Assembly (NCBI GenBank): GCA_039602395.1
Contig: JBCNJP010000010.1
Coordinates: forward strand, 30,693,414-30,757,413
DNA from: Deinandra increscens subsp. villosa
Lineage: Eukaryota; Streptophyta; Magnoliopsida; Asterales; Asteraceae
DNA: 64,000 nt
Reading direction: 5' to 3'
A program made the position numbers and the translations under genes. The notes beneath the pieces were generated by a model. The model did no database searches. It was not told the DNA's origin and saw only the letters and a list, made by a program, of their open reading frames with translations. Shown in pieces: positions 35,511 to 46,590 of this stretch (within the stretch, counting starts at the first letter, position 1; each line of letters starts with the position of its first letter).

Positions 35511-36374
35511 AGAAAAAAAGATCTGTCATTAGGAAGATTTGACAGCAAGTTGTTTTTATGAAAAAAACCTTTTGGTTTAAGATGCATCTTCAACCAAAAT
35601 GAGAACATCCGAAGCAAAAGCATTAACAATTCTCAAATGAGAACAAGTGATTTGCAAAAATTATAAATGAACTCATTAAGGGCAATTTGGGAATATTTAA
35701 AAAATTCTAAGTGTATGACATGTTAAAAAACACCATATTGACTCAGAACATTTAAAATTCACAAACATGACCAAAAACCTTATTGAATCAAAACAACTTG
35801 AGTCAGACCAGCCCAAACTTACCAAAACGGTTGATTTTGACTTAGAATGCAAATGGACCTCAAATTTGACAAATTTCTCCCAAACTTGATGTTTTTAAGC
35901 ACAAAGCACCCAAATTCACATTTTATAACAAATTTGGTTATATCAAAGCATAGTGCTTTCATTTGCACCGTTAAATCCTTATTTTCTGGTAATTTCCAGT
36001 AATTTGCTTAATTTTGAATATTTTTGCTCGGTAAAGGTTGGACTATGTTAGGAATCAAACCGGTCAATTACGTGATCGTAGACACTTACAAATCAAATTC
36101 CCTCTCAGATTCAGTAACCTAAGTCAGATTGTCGGTATTGTAATCCACTTAAGCTCAAGCAAGGCAATTTTCAGCAAAATCACTGTGATGTCATTTATCA
36201 TGTTTTAGTTTGATTTAATGACAATTGTGTTGACCTCTTATTCCACAAAGTCAAACAGTTATCCTAGCTTTGTCTATTTAGCACTTCAGTCATGCACAAC
36301 ACACATATGGAATTTCTTCCCCCTATTTCTTTAGAGGTAAGTACTGATTTCAAGATGGATGAGTATTTTTGGTT

Positions 36375-36557
36375 CGCGTGAACACAAGGTCAGAGTTCCC
36401 TCAGCAGATGTGTCACGGAATGTTTTCAATGATAATGACAGTACGCGTGAACACAAGGTCAGAGTTTCCTCAGCAGATGTGTCACGGTATGTTTTCAATG
36501 ATAATGATGGGACGCATGAACACAAGGTCAGAGTTTCCTCAGCAGATGTGTCACGGT
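36375..36557. repeat. Tandem repeat, three copies of 69 bp
   Basis: CGCGTGAACACAAGGTCAGA starts at 36375 and 36444, and the variant CGCATGAACACAAGG at 36513; the third copy is cut short. Because 69 is a multiple of three, frames on both strands stay open through it, which explains the open frames here. Downstream, TGTGATATTTCACACTTATT is repeated twice more to 36650. Confidence 0.85.
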
Positions 36558-37750
36558 CAATGGATGGATGTGAGATATTTCTCACTTATTGGTGGATGTG
36601 TGATGATTCACACTTATTGAGTAATGTGTGATATTTCACACTTATTGTAAGGTTTGAAATTAGCACTTTCCGCAAAAGAAATACTCGAGTGTGTTGGTTA
36701 ACTTACTTAGCACAGACTTGAGCAAGTTTAAAGGATTTTACTAACTGTTTTGACTTAAAGTCCCCAATTTCATGGTTTTAAGTGTTAATCACAGGATTTG
36801 CCTAGTTCTTAATTTGCTGAGCCTACCGACACATCGAATGATAGAATTACTGATCGATTGGATCATATCCTATGGTCAGATCACAAGACCAGAATTATAT
36901 CATGTTCTTCATAGTTTGCCCATCCAAAACCAAAATTTTCTGGTTTTCTTTCTCAAAGTTTATTTTAGGCATTGCAGAATTGCAAAAATCTTGTGCTTAG
37001 ACTCAAGTACCTATCAAGTTCCTTTACAAAAGTTGTTGGGAATTACTCGATTCTAATTTACATGATTTTTATTTATTTTTTCAAAATTTTGGAATTTTCT
37101 TCAATTTTTCAGTATTTATTGAAGCATCACTAAAAATTCAAGATTTTGACTTTGACATCAGGTATTCAACAAGTGTCTTCACAAAAGTTGTTTGAAATGA
37201 CCCGATTCTATTTTTAGTGATTTTTATTTATTTTTGCAAATTTTTGTGATTTTCTCTAATTTTTCAACCGTGAGTCGGTTTAGGCCAGACCGACTGACAC
37301 AAAGACTCAAAATAAAACAAGAAATTTTTTTTTTGGTATTTTCTGGATATAGGATTGACTCTTATGAAATACCTTATTTAGTCATGAAGGATGACCAAGA
37401 AAAAGAAAATTTATAAGTTAAATTTTTTTTTTGCGTTTTTCAGAAAAAGAGAAAAAATTGAAAGATAAAGTCTTTTTGGTTTTTCATGTTGGGATCTGAA
37501 AAAATAGAAAACAAGGTAAAATCTTTTTGTGTTTTCATCCAAAATTTTAAAGACAAAATCTTTTTGGCTTCTTAATTTGGTGTCAGAAAGATTGAAACAA
37601 AATAAAATCTTTTTAGGTTTTCTATAACGAGATTATTGCACGGCAAGGAAGCGAACAAAGACGATACCTCTAAGACTACACAACCTAAGACTAAGGCAAT
37701 AACTTAATTGGAACCTAAAGGTGAGCTTACTCAAAGTTAATCATTCCTAC

Positions 37751-38130
37751 TTATTGAACTAGGAAATTTAACCTAGAAACATCAAATCCCTTGGTGAAGA
37801 GATCTGCAAGTTGATTTTCAGAGGAAACCTGAACTATGGTGATAAGCTTTTTCTCATGACAGTCCCTAATAAAGAGATTCAAACCGTAGTCCAGAAGCTG
37901 ATTCTGGATCCAGAGGACTTGAGAACAGCAGGAGGCAGCTGCAATGTATTCCGCTTCAGCAGGTGAAGTAGACATGGTTGACTGTTTCTTGCATTGCCAG
38001 GAAACCAATCGATTCCCAAGATTGAGCTCCTCCGGTAGTTGACTTCCGATCCATGTTGCAACCCCCGTAGTTGTTTTGGAGGCATGTTATTCGCTTGGAA
38101 CATTTGATTTCCAGAGTTAAAGTCAGACAT
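37751..38130 (-). pseudogene. Cop-E fused remnant: gag start joined to RNase H end
   Basis: The ATG at 38130 begins MSDFNSGNQMFQANNMPPK, a gag start. After about 20 residues the text becomes the copia RNase H tail in another frame (CKKQSTMSTSPAEAEYIAAA, SQVLWIQNQLLDYG, then ENQLADLFTKGFD). The middle of RNase H between YGLNL and FIRDCHEKK is also deleted. So at least two internal deletions removed nearly all of gag-pol. Confidence 0.8.
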
Positions 38131-38890
38131 GGTGAAACAAGTTGTGTTTCTTCACAAAAGAGCTTAATGGGTCAAACGGGTCGAGATCTCAGAAATTGCT
38201 TCAACGGATGCTAACATTGAGGTTAATTTCTCAGAACCTACAAAACAAACATCTTGAAGCTTATTTAGTTTGAATCAATCAAGTAATAAAGTCAAATTTG
38301 AAATTTTCAAATTTTCAAGACTGAGAAAATTTTCCAGCCATGTTCTTGAGCATAATCACTAGGTCAAAATCAAATTTCATAAAATCAAGTGTTTATTGCA
38401 CCAATAGTTTAGGAATTTGCTTAGGAACAGATTTGTTAACTACAACAAGCTCCAAAAACCACTTAATCTATGTGAAATCGGATCAAACAGTGATTCTTAT
38501 GAAAAACATCCAAGAACACAATTTTTGCTCTAAAATCTTCAATACTTGATGTTTTTGAGTGATTCAAGTTGCTATCATCCCTAAATCATGAGTCTAACAT
38601 GTATGCATGTTCAATTTTGACTCAAAATCAGTGAAAGATAGACATTTATTTTCAAAAGAAACGCACAGCACGTATGCTCTGTGTTCGCATAAATCTGGAA
38701 ATCTAAAAAATTGACCCATTTATTGTGATTATTGATGAAATCTAAGTATTCCAACAGATTCCTTATGAAATTTCGTTCAAAATTGTTCAAGGAATCACAC
38801 AAACACCTAGATTTGATGACTTGAATGAGTGATTCTTCAATTTTTTGAGAAAAACTCAAGAACATGAAGAACAATGGCTCTGATACCATT
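38131..38890 (-). other. Cop-E leader and primer-binding site
   Basis: Non-coding leader between gag start and the 5' LTR. The primer-binding site on minus, TGGTATCAGAGC, is at 38877-38888. Confidence 0.85.
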
Positions 38891-39712
38891 TGTCAGGACC
38901 AAATTTGAGCCTTTACTCATCCAATACATAGATTCAAGTGCGGAAATCATGAATCCATGATCAAATCGTAGTGTTTGCTTGTTGAAATCCTTAGATTTCG
39001 CCTCTGAAACTCAAGAACTTGAGGGTTTTCACACACAAGTGCTCTCTATCTTCAAAACAGCCGTCCAAGAGTGTATCTAGGGTTATTCTAGAGTGGCTAT
39101 TTATACTATAGAGAGCACAGGTCGTGATTGTGCTAAAATCAAGAGAATGTTATTGAAGTTAGTGCATTTTATGACATCAGACAGCCGAGATCACCAAGAA
39201 TGAGCCTGAAGTCGCCAAGACTGGTTGGTGACCTTGCCAAGGCTTGGTGAGGTCGCCAACCTTGGTAAGGTCGCCAAGGGTTGGCGAGGTCGCCAAGGAG
39301 GCTTGCCCAAGTCGCCAAGAACTCTTGGTGAGGTCGCCAAGCCTTGGTGAGGTCGCCAAGAACAAAGCCCAGATCACCAAGTCTTGGTGAGGTCGCCAAG
39401 GTTGGTGAGGTCTCCAAGGCTTAGCAGCGAGATCTCCAAGAACAAACGAGATCTCCAAGGCTTATCAGCGAGATCTCCAAGAACAAACGAGATCTCCAAG
39501 AACAAAACTAGATCTCCAAGACCAGTGTCCAAATCACCAAGACTATCTGGAAATCACTAAGAACAATCCCAAAACTCTAGGAATCATTATGGGATCGCTA
39601 AGGGTTGTTATTATGAAATCACTTAGTGTTATTAGCAAAACCCAAGTGAAGGATGAAACCAACTCCTAAGGTGTAATGTGTGAGTTGCCACCAACCTAAT
39701 ATAGGTCTTACA
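38891..39712 (-). repeat. Cop-E 5' LTR
   Basis: 822 bases, the same length as the 3' LTR, with the GTCGCCAAG array and a TATA box at about 39099-39108. Flanked by CACTG on the right. Confidence 0.95.
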
Positions 39713-39790
39713 CACTGCCGTTGCTCGCACCACTCACGAGGCACTGAAAAAGGATACTAATTCAGTAATGTGCCTCATGTTGGCCACCAT
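39713..39790 (+). pseudogene. gag: Cop-D gag, piece 2
   Basis: Begins in the CACTG duplication and continues the frame of piece 1 with TAVARTTHEALKKDTN and SVMCLMLATI. It is only 78 bases long because Cop-C inserted at its end. The final ACCAT is the left target-site copy of Cop-C. Confidence 0.8.
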
Positions 39791-40150
39791 TGTAAAACAT
39801 AGTTTAGGATCTTACTAATGCATAATGATGTTCGATTCGGTAAAACACGAGGTAAATAAAGTTTCGTTGATTGATTTCAAACTCAAAGGTTACAGAGAGA
39901 GAATAGAGAGCAAACACCTAAAATCTCACACAGTTAAGAAACACAACTCTCTCAGCTACTCTGAAACACAAGAGCTAAAGCTATTTATAGTGTTCTGCCC
40001 AGCGTACCAACTAACCTACATAATAGATGTACCGTGGCTACGTACCATCTGGTCCGTCTACTGGTACGCTGGGACCAGAACTTACAAAACGATCATTATA
40101 ATGACAAAACACCTAGACCTAGCATTAAACATATTAACTTGTTCTAAAAA
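39791..40150 (-). repeat. Cop-C 3' LTR
   Basis: About 360 bases, TGTAAAACATAGTTTAGG to CTTGTTCTAAAA; aligns to 55003-55361 with scattered changes. The end is degraded from ...ACA to ...AAA. Confidence 0.9.
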
Positions 40151-40168
40151 ACTCCCCCTTGTCTTATG

Positions 40169-43100
40169 CTAGTCTTCAGACGCTTTTGTCTCAGTCTTCT
40201 TCCAATATTGCCTTCGGTTGTTGCCAGCATGAATTCCAAATGCATAACAAACTCTGATCACTCTTTGAAATTGCAAGGGTTGCTCAGCATCCTCGGCTTG
40301 ATACAGTATCTTATTGTGATAGATCTTATCATTGTCTGCTTCAGATAGATTAATCAACCACATCGGATCAAAGATCCTAACCACCTTGGTTTCTTTTTTA
40401 ACAACAATCACTTCTTCTCTAGTATGTTCATCATAATACCACCATCTCAGAGTCTTTATAAAATTTTGCTCGAGCTTCTTCAAAGGTATCTTCTTCAGTT
40501 GAACTGGCTTCTTATACTTTAGCATCACAACTGCTTTTCCAGTTCTTGGATGAATATCTATTAGATGATCTGTGTACTTCGGCCTTTGTGGATTTAATAA
40601 TTTGAATCTCTTTTGACATTTTTCATGGATTTTATTTTTGAAGAATTCAGCTGAAGGATGTTCACCATAGTTCAAGAATGGTTTTCTAGACAGCTCCCTC
40701 ACATCGCAGACTGGCAACGTATCAAATCTTTTCGCCTTCTTCAAGTAGATAATACCAAATTCCTTCTTTACAACATAACACTTGAGTTGCGAATCGTACA
40801 TCCAACTGATTATATTTCCAGTGGCTACACCTTTGTTTTCAAAAAAACTTCTTCGGATCAACAGTCTTTGTAGGTTTCACCACATGTATCTTCTTAGCCC
40901 TTTGCTCTTTCATCCACTCATCAAATAACCTTCTCTTCTCTTGTTCCTCTGAAAAAACTATCAGATTCAGCTGATTCAGTTTGTTTCTCAGATTCTTTCT
41001 TTTTCAACTCCTTTTCAACTTCTTCCTCATCATCTCTAGCAAAGAAATTGAATCCTCCAGATTGATCATTATCAGTGAAGTTACCATAAAACTTTGGATC
41101 ATCTGGATATTATTCTGCAGTCATGTCTTTAACCTCCACATGTTCTTCTTCATATTCAACATCATCATTAAAATCATCTTCCTTGTAAGGTTCAGCAAAA
41201 GGAACTTTATCAAAATCTTCAATATTCAGAGCATATATTGCAACAAGTTGCTCTTTCGAATATTGATGTAAGTACTCTCCTTATTCAATAGCAACCCTGG
41301 TAATCGGAGTTACATCAGACACATCTTTTCCTGATGACTCCCCCTGAGATGCCGACCCACCAGCAGCAGCAGATGCAAATGTTCTAGCTGCACCAGCAAC
41401 ACCAGAACCATCTCCACCAACACCTGATATCATTTAAATACCTGGATACATCATCATCTTCTCCACAAGCTTCATCTGGATTTGGCCTCATCTCCCTCTA
41501 AGCAGGTAAAGCTTTGAGCAAACGATGTAACTGCTCACCTAGAGAGAGAGAAAACTGTTGCAGTCGAGAAATCTCACGATCCTTTTCTCAATCACGAGTT
41601 ATCAACACTTTAATAGTATCTTTTAATCCCTAAATTTCATTTGCTTGTTGACGATTTGTAGACTCTAAGCATCAAGTCTAGTCTAATGAAGTGCAAGCTT
41701 TATATCAGCAGAATAAATTGCTGATGAAGTAGGAGTAGTAGTGGTTGAAGCAGGAGCAGAACTTCAAGAATTTCTGACAATTAACTTTCAAACCGGTGGA
41801 ACACCAGAACTCTGAACATTAGCAGTGGTTGTGGTTGGTTGATTTGGAATGGAAGACTGTTTAGCAACTTTTTGCTTCTTGCTAGGTGGACTTCTTTGAC
41901 CTGATCTTCTTGCATCAGCCAGGAATGAACCCTTTTTAACCAGCACCTTTTGCCTGGATTTCTTGCCAGTATCTTGCATAGGAGCTTTTCCTTTGTCAGC
42001 AGTCACAATCTTTCTTGCTGATTCATCCACAGACGGAGTGTAAGATGGATCATCATCATATTCTCTATCAGCAGACCGGTTTGTCAAATTTTTATATTTA
42101 GAAATATCTTCATTCCTTGATGTCATATATGCAAATGAGCCTTTGATCCTTTCTTGACCATAATCCCTCTGGCATTATGAAATATTTCAATAGAATCTGA
42201 ACTAGTATCAGACGAACTAGCATCATCATCGTCATCAGAAACAATCTTTGAACTAGCCTCGTCATGTTCTCTTTCTGAAATAATTGGATCATGCTGAACT
42301 TGCTCTGTTTGTTGTTGTTGTTGCACAGGTTCAGAAACAACAGGTTGTTGTTCTACATGTTGTTGAACAGGCATATCTTGGTCATCATCTTGATTTTCAT
42401 CTTCCTCCACTAGATTACCATTCTCATCATATTCTAACTCGTCATCAGAACTATCAGAATGTTTTGCAGCACCATTAGCAGGAGCCACATAATCATGTTT
42501 CGCCAAGTGACCAATTAATCTCTTTACTGAAGGAGCCACATCTGCCCCTTTTCTCTTTTGATACACTGGCAGCTTACCAATAGCAACTTCATTCATATGC
42601 TTCAATTGCAAAATAGAAGTTGGATTCTTTGGCAGATTTGGATGCAAATCATTTAGAATCATTTGAAGATATCTAGGATACATTACACTCTTGTTCTGCT
42701 TTGATAGAATATTCTCTTTCATGTAATCGAATATCCATCCTAAGAAATTAAACTCTCGGTTCATCACCAAAGTTTTGAAGAAAGATAGAATCTTCATATC
42801 AAACTCCTCATGGCCCCTTAGTCGATTTCCAAAACACCGGATAATCACATGCATTAAGTATTTATATGGAGGACTCATATTTGCTTTAGAAAACCATTTA
42901 ACATATAAATTCCCATCATACTTGATCCTTCTCAACAATGCAACCGTATCTATCTCATCAAATTCTTTTGGAAATGTTGCTTCATCATTGAATCTTAACA
43001 CTCTTTAAACATCATCTTCTGAAACAATGACATCAGTCTGATTAATCCTTGCACGTATCACAGAAGGCACAACCGAACAATCAACTTGTGTAGAATTCTA

Positions 43101-43267
43101 GAACACTGTAAGAAGATCTGTGTACGGTGTACACTCATATGTAGCAGCATAATAATTCTTGATCTTTGCAAAAAAGCGAATATTCCTCCAAACTGAGATC
43201 TCCATTTTGCAGAAGCCCCGAGATACGCACAAATATTATGTTCTTCATTTGACTTTAAAGCTGCCAT
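40169..43267 (-). pseudogene. Cop-C extra ORF, function unknown, about 1000 codons, broken
   Basis: Begins MAALKSNEEHNICAYLGASA at 43267. It runs through several frames: 43001-42123 (KYLMHVIIRCFGNRLRGHEE, IFDYMKENILS, YPRYLQMILNDLHPNLP), then a long Asp/Glu/Gln/Ser-rich stretch, a Lys-rich part at 42126-41788, and a C-terminal part at 40861-40169 (HPRTGKAVVMLKYKKP, LRWWYYDEHTREE, QRVIRVCYAFGIHAG). Proteins starting MAAL..EEHN with a MYPRFLQ-type motif are common, uncharacterised products of Asteraceae copia elements; that link is from memory. Several frameshifts and stops are present (for example in 43010-43110). It lies downstream of pol, where env-like ORFs sit in other copia lineages; I see no signal peptide. 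Confidence 0.6.
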
Positions 43268-44372
43268 AATTGAAACATTCACAAACAATAATTATTATTA
43301 AAATCATGAGATGGAATCAAAACCGCTCACAATTGACTCAAATTTGACTTAAAACACTCAAACTTTGATCTTTTGGAAAAAATTAGCCAACGTACCACAT
43401 CACGTACCACTTTGATCATACGGACCAATCTGGTACGGACGGACCAGATTTGTTGACCACGTATCAGAAAAGTCCAATGTACCAGACACGTACCACAAGC
43501 AGCGTATCACATCTGGTACGCGCGTACCACATGGTACAGTGGAAGAATAGACAATCGAATGGACTTTCGCGATTTTAACACTCAAATCCGTGTTTGTTTT
43601 GAAATCGACCAATAGAGTTTAGTTATCTATCAAAAACCGACCAAAACCATGTGTTTAAAACTAATTGAGATGGTCGTTAACCCACTTAACCAACCAAGTG
43701 TTCGGTTTTATGAAAAACGGAACTTTAAATCTAAAAATCATGTGATTTTGAACATGAAAATGGAATCCAAGACCATGATTAGATGCGCAATCATGGTACC
43801 TACCTGTAGCAACAAGAAATTTGAACAGAGGTTCGTTAACGCATGAGAAATCATCAAAAAACGATTGAGGGCGAATTAGGGCATGCAGAGCAGTTTTGAA
43901 AGTGATACGTTGGTTGTGTGGCTTACGTACCACTTTGGCCCTTTTTATATGCGAAGTGGTCGTCCCGGCGTACCACATGGTACGTCCGGACCATAATTTG
44001 AACAAATGACCTTTTTAACCTCAACCTTTTATCTTTGACATTTTACACCCAAAAATTCAAGATTTTTTAAATTGAAAACGATGAGCTGATTCAAGCTTCG
44101 ATTGCGGTTCTATCAACAAAAATTTTGTCGTTCCTATATTCAGTTGATAAAAAATAAAGCAGAAATCAAATCTTTTTGAATGTACGAGAAAAATTTTGCG
44201 GTTCCATCAACAAAAACACTGACGGATCATTTTGGAAACAAATTTTGTATAGAATGTACGTGAAAATGAGATGAAATGATGAAATTTGAACCAAAAACTT
44301 AGTTTCTCTCTCTAGAAACCGTAAATCGATCAAAAATCACAACAAAAGAGCAACTCAAGCTCTTATACCACT
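43268..44372 (-). other. Second leader and primer-binding site inside Cop-C
   Basis: 44190-44370 matches the true leader at 54860-55000 closely, including GATGAAATGATGAAATTTGA and TAGTTTCTCTCTCTAGAAAC. A primer-site variant TGGTATAAGAGC on minus lies at 44359-44370. CGTACCAC/GGACCAG words cluster at 43390-43530 and 43920-43995, as in the true leader. It leads into the extra ORF instead of gag. Confidence 0.75.
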
Positions 44373-44430
44373 TGTAAAACACGATACGGATCGTTTCCAG
44401 ATCAGAAGAAAAATAGAGACGAAGAAATCT
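44373..44430 (-). repeat. Truncated LTR edge of a second element
   Basis: TGTAAAACACGATACGG starts two bases after the second primer site, where an LTR should begin. The text differs from the Cop-C LTR and stops being assignable at the palindrome. Confidence 0.5.
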
Positions 44431-44552
44431 AGTCATTTATTGTGTCAAATGGTTACACCAAAGGAGTAAGCTCGGGAGAGGTCTGTCCAACCTCTCCCGA
44501 GCTTCATTGATGTATACTCCTTCGGTGTAACCATTTGACACAATAAATGACT
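44431..44552. repeat. Long palindrome (fold-back) at the Cop-C junction
   Basis: Outer arms 44431-44468 and 44515-44552 pair over 38 bases with one mismatch. Inner arms 44469-44482 and 44490-44503 pair over 14 bases perfectly. The loop is 7 bases (CTGTCCA), and 11 unpaired bases (44504-44514) sit in the right arm. It lies exactly between the truncated RT and the second LTR edge. Confidence 0.95.
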
Positions 44553-44583
44553 ATATTTCTCCATCCTTTTTGCATTTGAAACC

Positions 44584-46590
44584 TCATTTAGTTCCACAAG
44601 GTTCTTTTGAATTAGTGGGTAGATCAACGAGATGCCAAACTCCTAATTTCTGAAATTGCTGCAACTCTTCCTGCATAGCCTCTACCCAAGAAGCATCTTC
44701 CAATGCTTGGTCTACATTGGTAGGCTCGACTTGATAGAGAAAACAAGAATGAAACACTTCATTTAAAACCCCTGAATCCCAAATTTCAGCAATCAAATCA
44801 TCAACAGAATCAAACAATTGATTCGTGTGTGCACTCCAGAATTCGGATCTCCAATAATATTCTCTTGAGGATGTATGTTATGAATCCGAAGAGTGGTTAT
44901 GTCGGGAACCACAATATTGTCTACAAGAATATCTAAATTTTCATCTGCTTCCTCTGAGCTAGAAAGATCACCAATCGGTAAAGAAATCGGGTCTGAAGAA
45001 CTTGTACTTGGTAAACTAATCGGATGGTGCCGTTTCAGCTTCATGAAAAGTACTTTCATCATCATCAGACGAACTCATTGTTTCTAGGTTAGAAACATGC
45101 TGACTTGATGAAGTAGTATTAGAAACACTTGGAAGCTTCGGAACCCATGATCCGGAACTATGCATTGTATGCAACATAGCAGCAGCTAGAAGTTCTTCAG
45201 TAAGCTCATCAGCAGAATCATTATGTGCAACCGAGAGTGAATCAAATAAATTCTTGTAGTAAAAAGCAGGAATATCAACTGTCTTGGGTGTCAGAAAAGT
45301 GTGTCTTTGACAATCAACATTCAAATGACTCTCAATTGTTTTTGAAGTAGGAAAGTAAACTCTTTTCATTGGATGCTGATATCCAACAAAAATGCCTTCA
45401 ACCACTTTTTCTTCAAACTTTCCGCCTTCCTTGAGAACAGTGCAGACACTCAAACGGCTCTAAAAAGTGTAAATTCAACTTATGACCCTTAAGCAAGTGA
45501 TAACTTTTCTTGTTGAACCGCTTGACAATCAGAACACGATTTAGCACATGACATGCAGTGTGAACCGCTTCAGACCAAAACTTGATTGGTAAATGTGCAT
45601 CCGACAACATAGTTCGAGCTGTCTCAATCAGTGTTTAATTTTTCTTTCAGCAACTCCTTTCTGTTGTGGAGTATATGGTGCACTAAGTTCTTGTACAATT
45701 CCAAAAGAATCACAAAAAGCTATCATTTTAGCATTCTTGAATTCGGTACCATTGTCAGTCCGAATGCGACAAATTTTGTACTTGTACACCGATCCAAACT
45801 TGGATAACAACTTCTGAATAATAGCCGGAGTTTCATCTTTCGCATGCATCGACGCCACCCATGAGAAACGGGAAAAATCATTCGTGATCACCAAACAATA
45901 AAAACTACCATCAACGCTACGAACATTCATAGGACCGAAGAGATCCATATGAAGCAGCTCCAATGGTGTTACAATCGAATTAAGACGTTTAGAAGGATGA
46001 GACTTTTTCCTTTGCTTTCCTTTCTTGTAGGAAACGCACACATGATTGATTGAAAAACGATTCTTTGAAACGCCATCTACCAGATTATGATTAACTAAGT
46101 AATTCATCTTCATGTAGTTGATGTATCCCATACGGCGATGCCACAAAATCGATTCTTTTTCCGTGGCTTTTGAGATGAAACATGTAGCTGATACAGCAGA
46201 CAAAGTTTGATTCATATTCAGCACATACAGATCACGAAATCTTGGCGCACGCATCACAATCCAATCTTCAGGAATCTGAATTCCGGGTTTCAGAATCAAG
46301 CATTCAGAACTTGTGAAAGCAGCAGTGTACTGCTTATTAGAAATCTGTGATACACTAAGCAGGTTATGTTGCAGTTCTTCCAAAAATTAAACTTTATCGA
46401 ACGTGACCTTCTTGTGACCCATCTTTCCTTCTCCGGTTATTCTTCCACCTTTATTGCCAGCAAAGGTAACATTCCCGCTGTTAATTGGTTTGACGTCAGA
46501 AAGCAGGAAAATATTACCAATCATGTGCCTGGATGCTCCACTATCAACTACCCAGAAGTTGTTGATAGCTGGCTTTCGAGCACCCTGCAT
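44584..46590 (-). pseudogene. pol: Cop-C pol: protease, integrase, start of RT
   Basis: Protease at 46590-46387 with VVDSGASRHMIGN. GAG-pre-integrase and integrase at 46383-45413: WHRRMGYIN, DLFGPMNV, RTDNGTEF and GVAERK give catalytic D147, D210 and E246 of the first frame. Two of the four HHCC zinc ligands are changed to Tyr (residue 87, expected His, and residue 119, expected Cys). The integrase C-terminal part and linker continue at 45453-44793. The RT start at 44817-44584 (DQALEDASWVEAMQEELQQF) ends after EPCGTK, before all catalytic motifs. Several frameshifts occur, including near 45600 and 45430. Not functional. Confidence 0.88.

Larger units (their letters stand above)
32413..37740 (-). 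other. Cop-E long non-coding interior
   Basis: About 5.3 kb with no supported coding frame. It holds the internal word array (35179-35510), a TATA-like site with CT-rich leader (34980-35097), and a 69-bp triple repeat (36375-36557). The rest is AT-rich sequence with many TTTGACTCAAA-like words and nothing I can name. Confidence 0.6.
30566..39712 (-). mobile_element. Cop-E: Ty1/copia element with most of gag-pol deleted
   Basis: Both 822-bp LTRs (30566-31387 and 38891-39712) are present, with a perfect CACTG target duplication (30561-30565 and 39713-39717). The primer-binding site is at 38877-38888 on minus; the polypurine tract AAAGGGGGAAT is at 31388-31399. Coding content is the first 20 or so residues of gag joined to the end of RNase H, plus an acidic extra ORF near the 3' LTR. 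About 5.3 kb between them is non-coding. LTRs differ at few positions, so it is fairly young. Confidence 0.93.

Noticed and set aside
36359..36631. Overlapping plus- and minus-strand frames near 36.4 kb
   Set aside because: Explained by a 69-bp tandem repeat whose length is a multiple of three.
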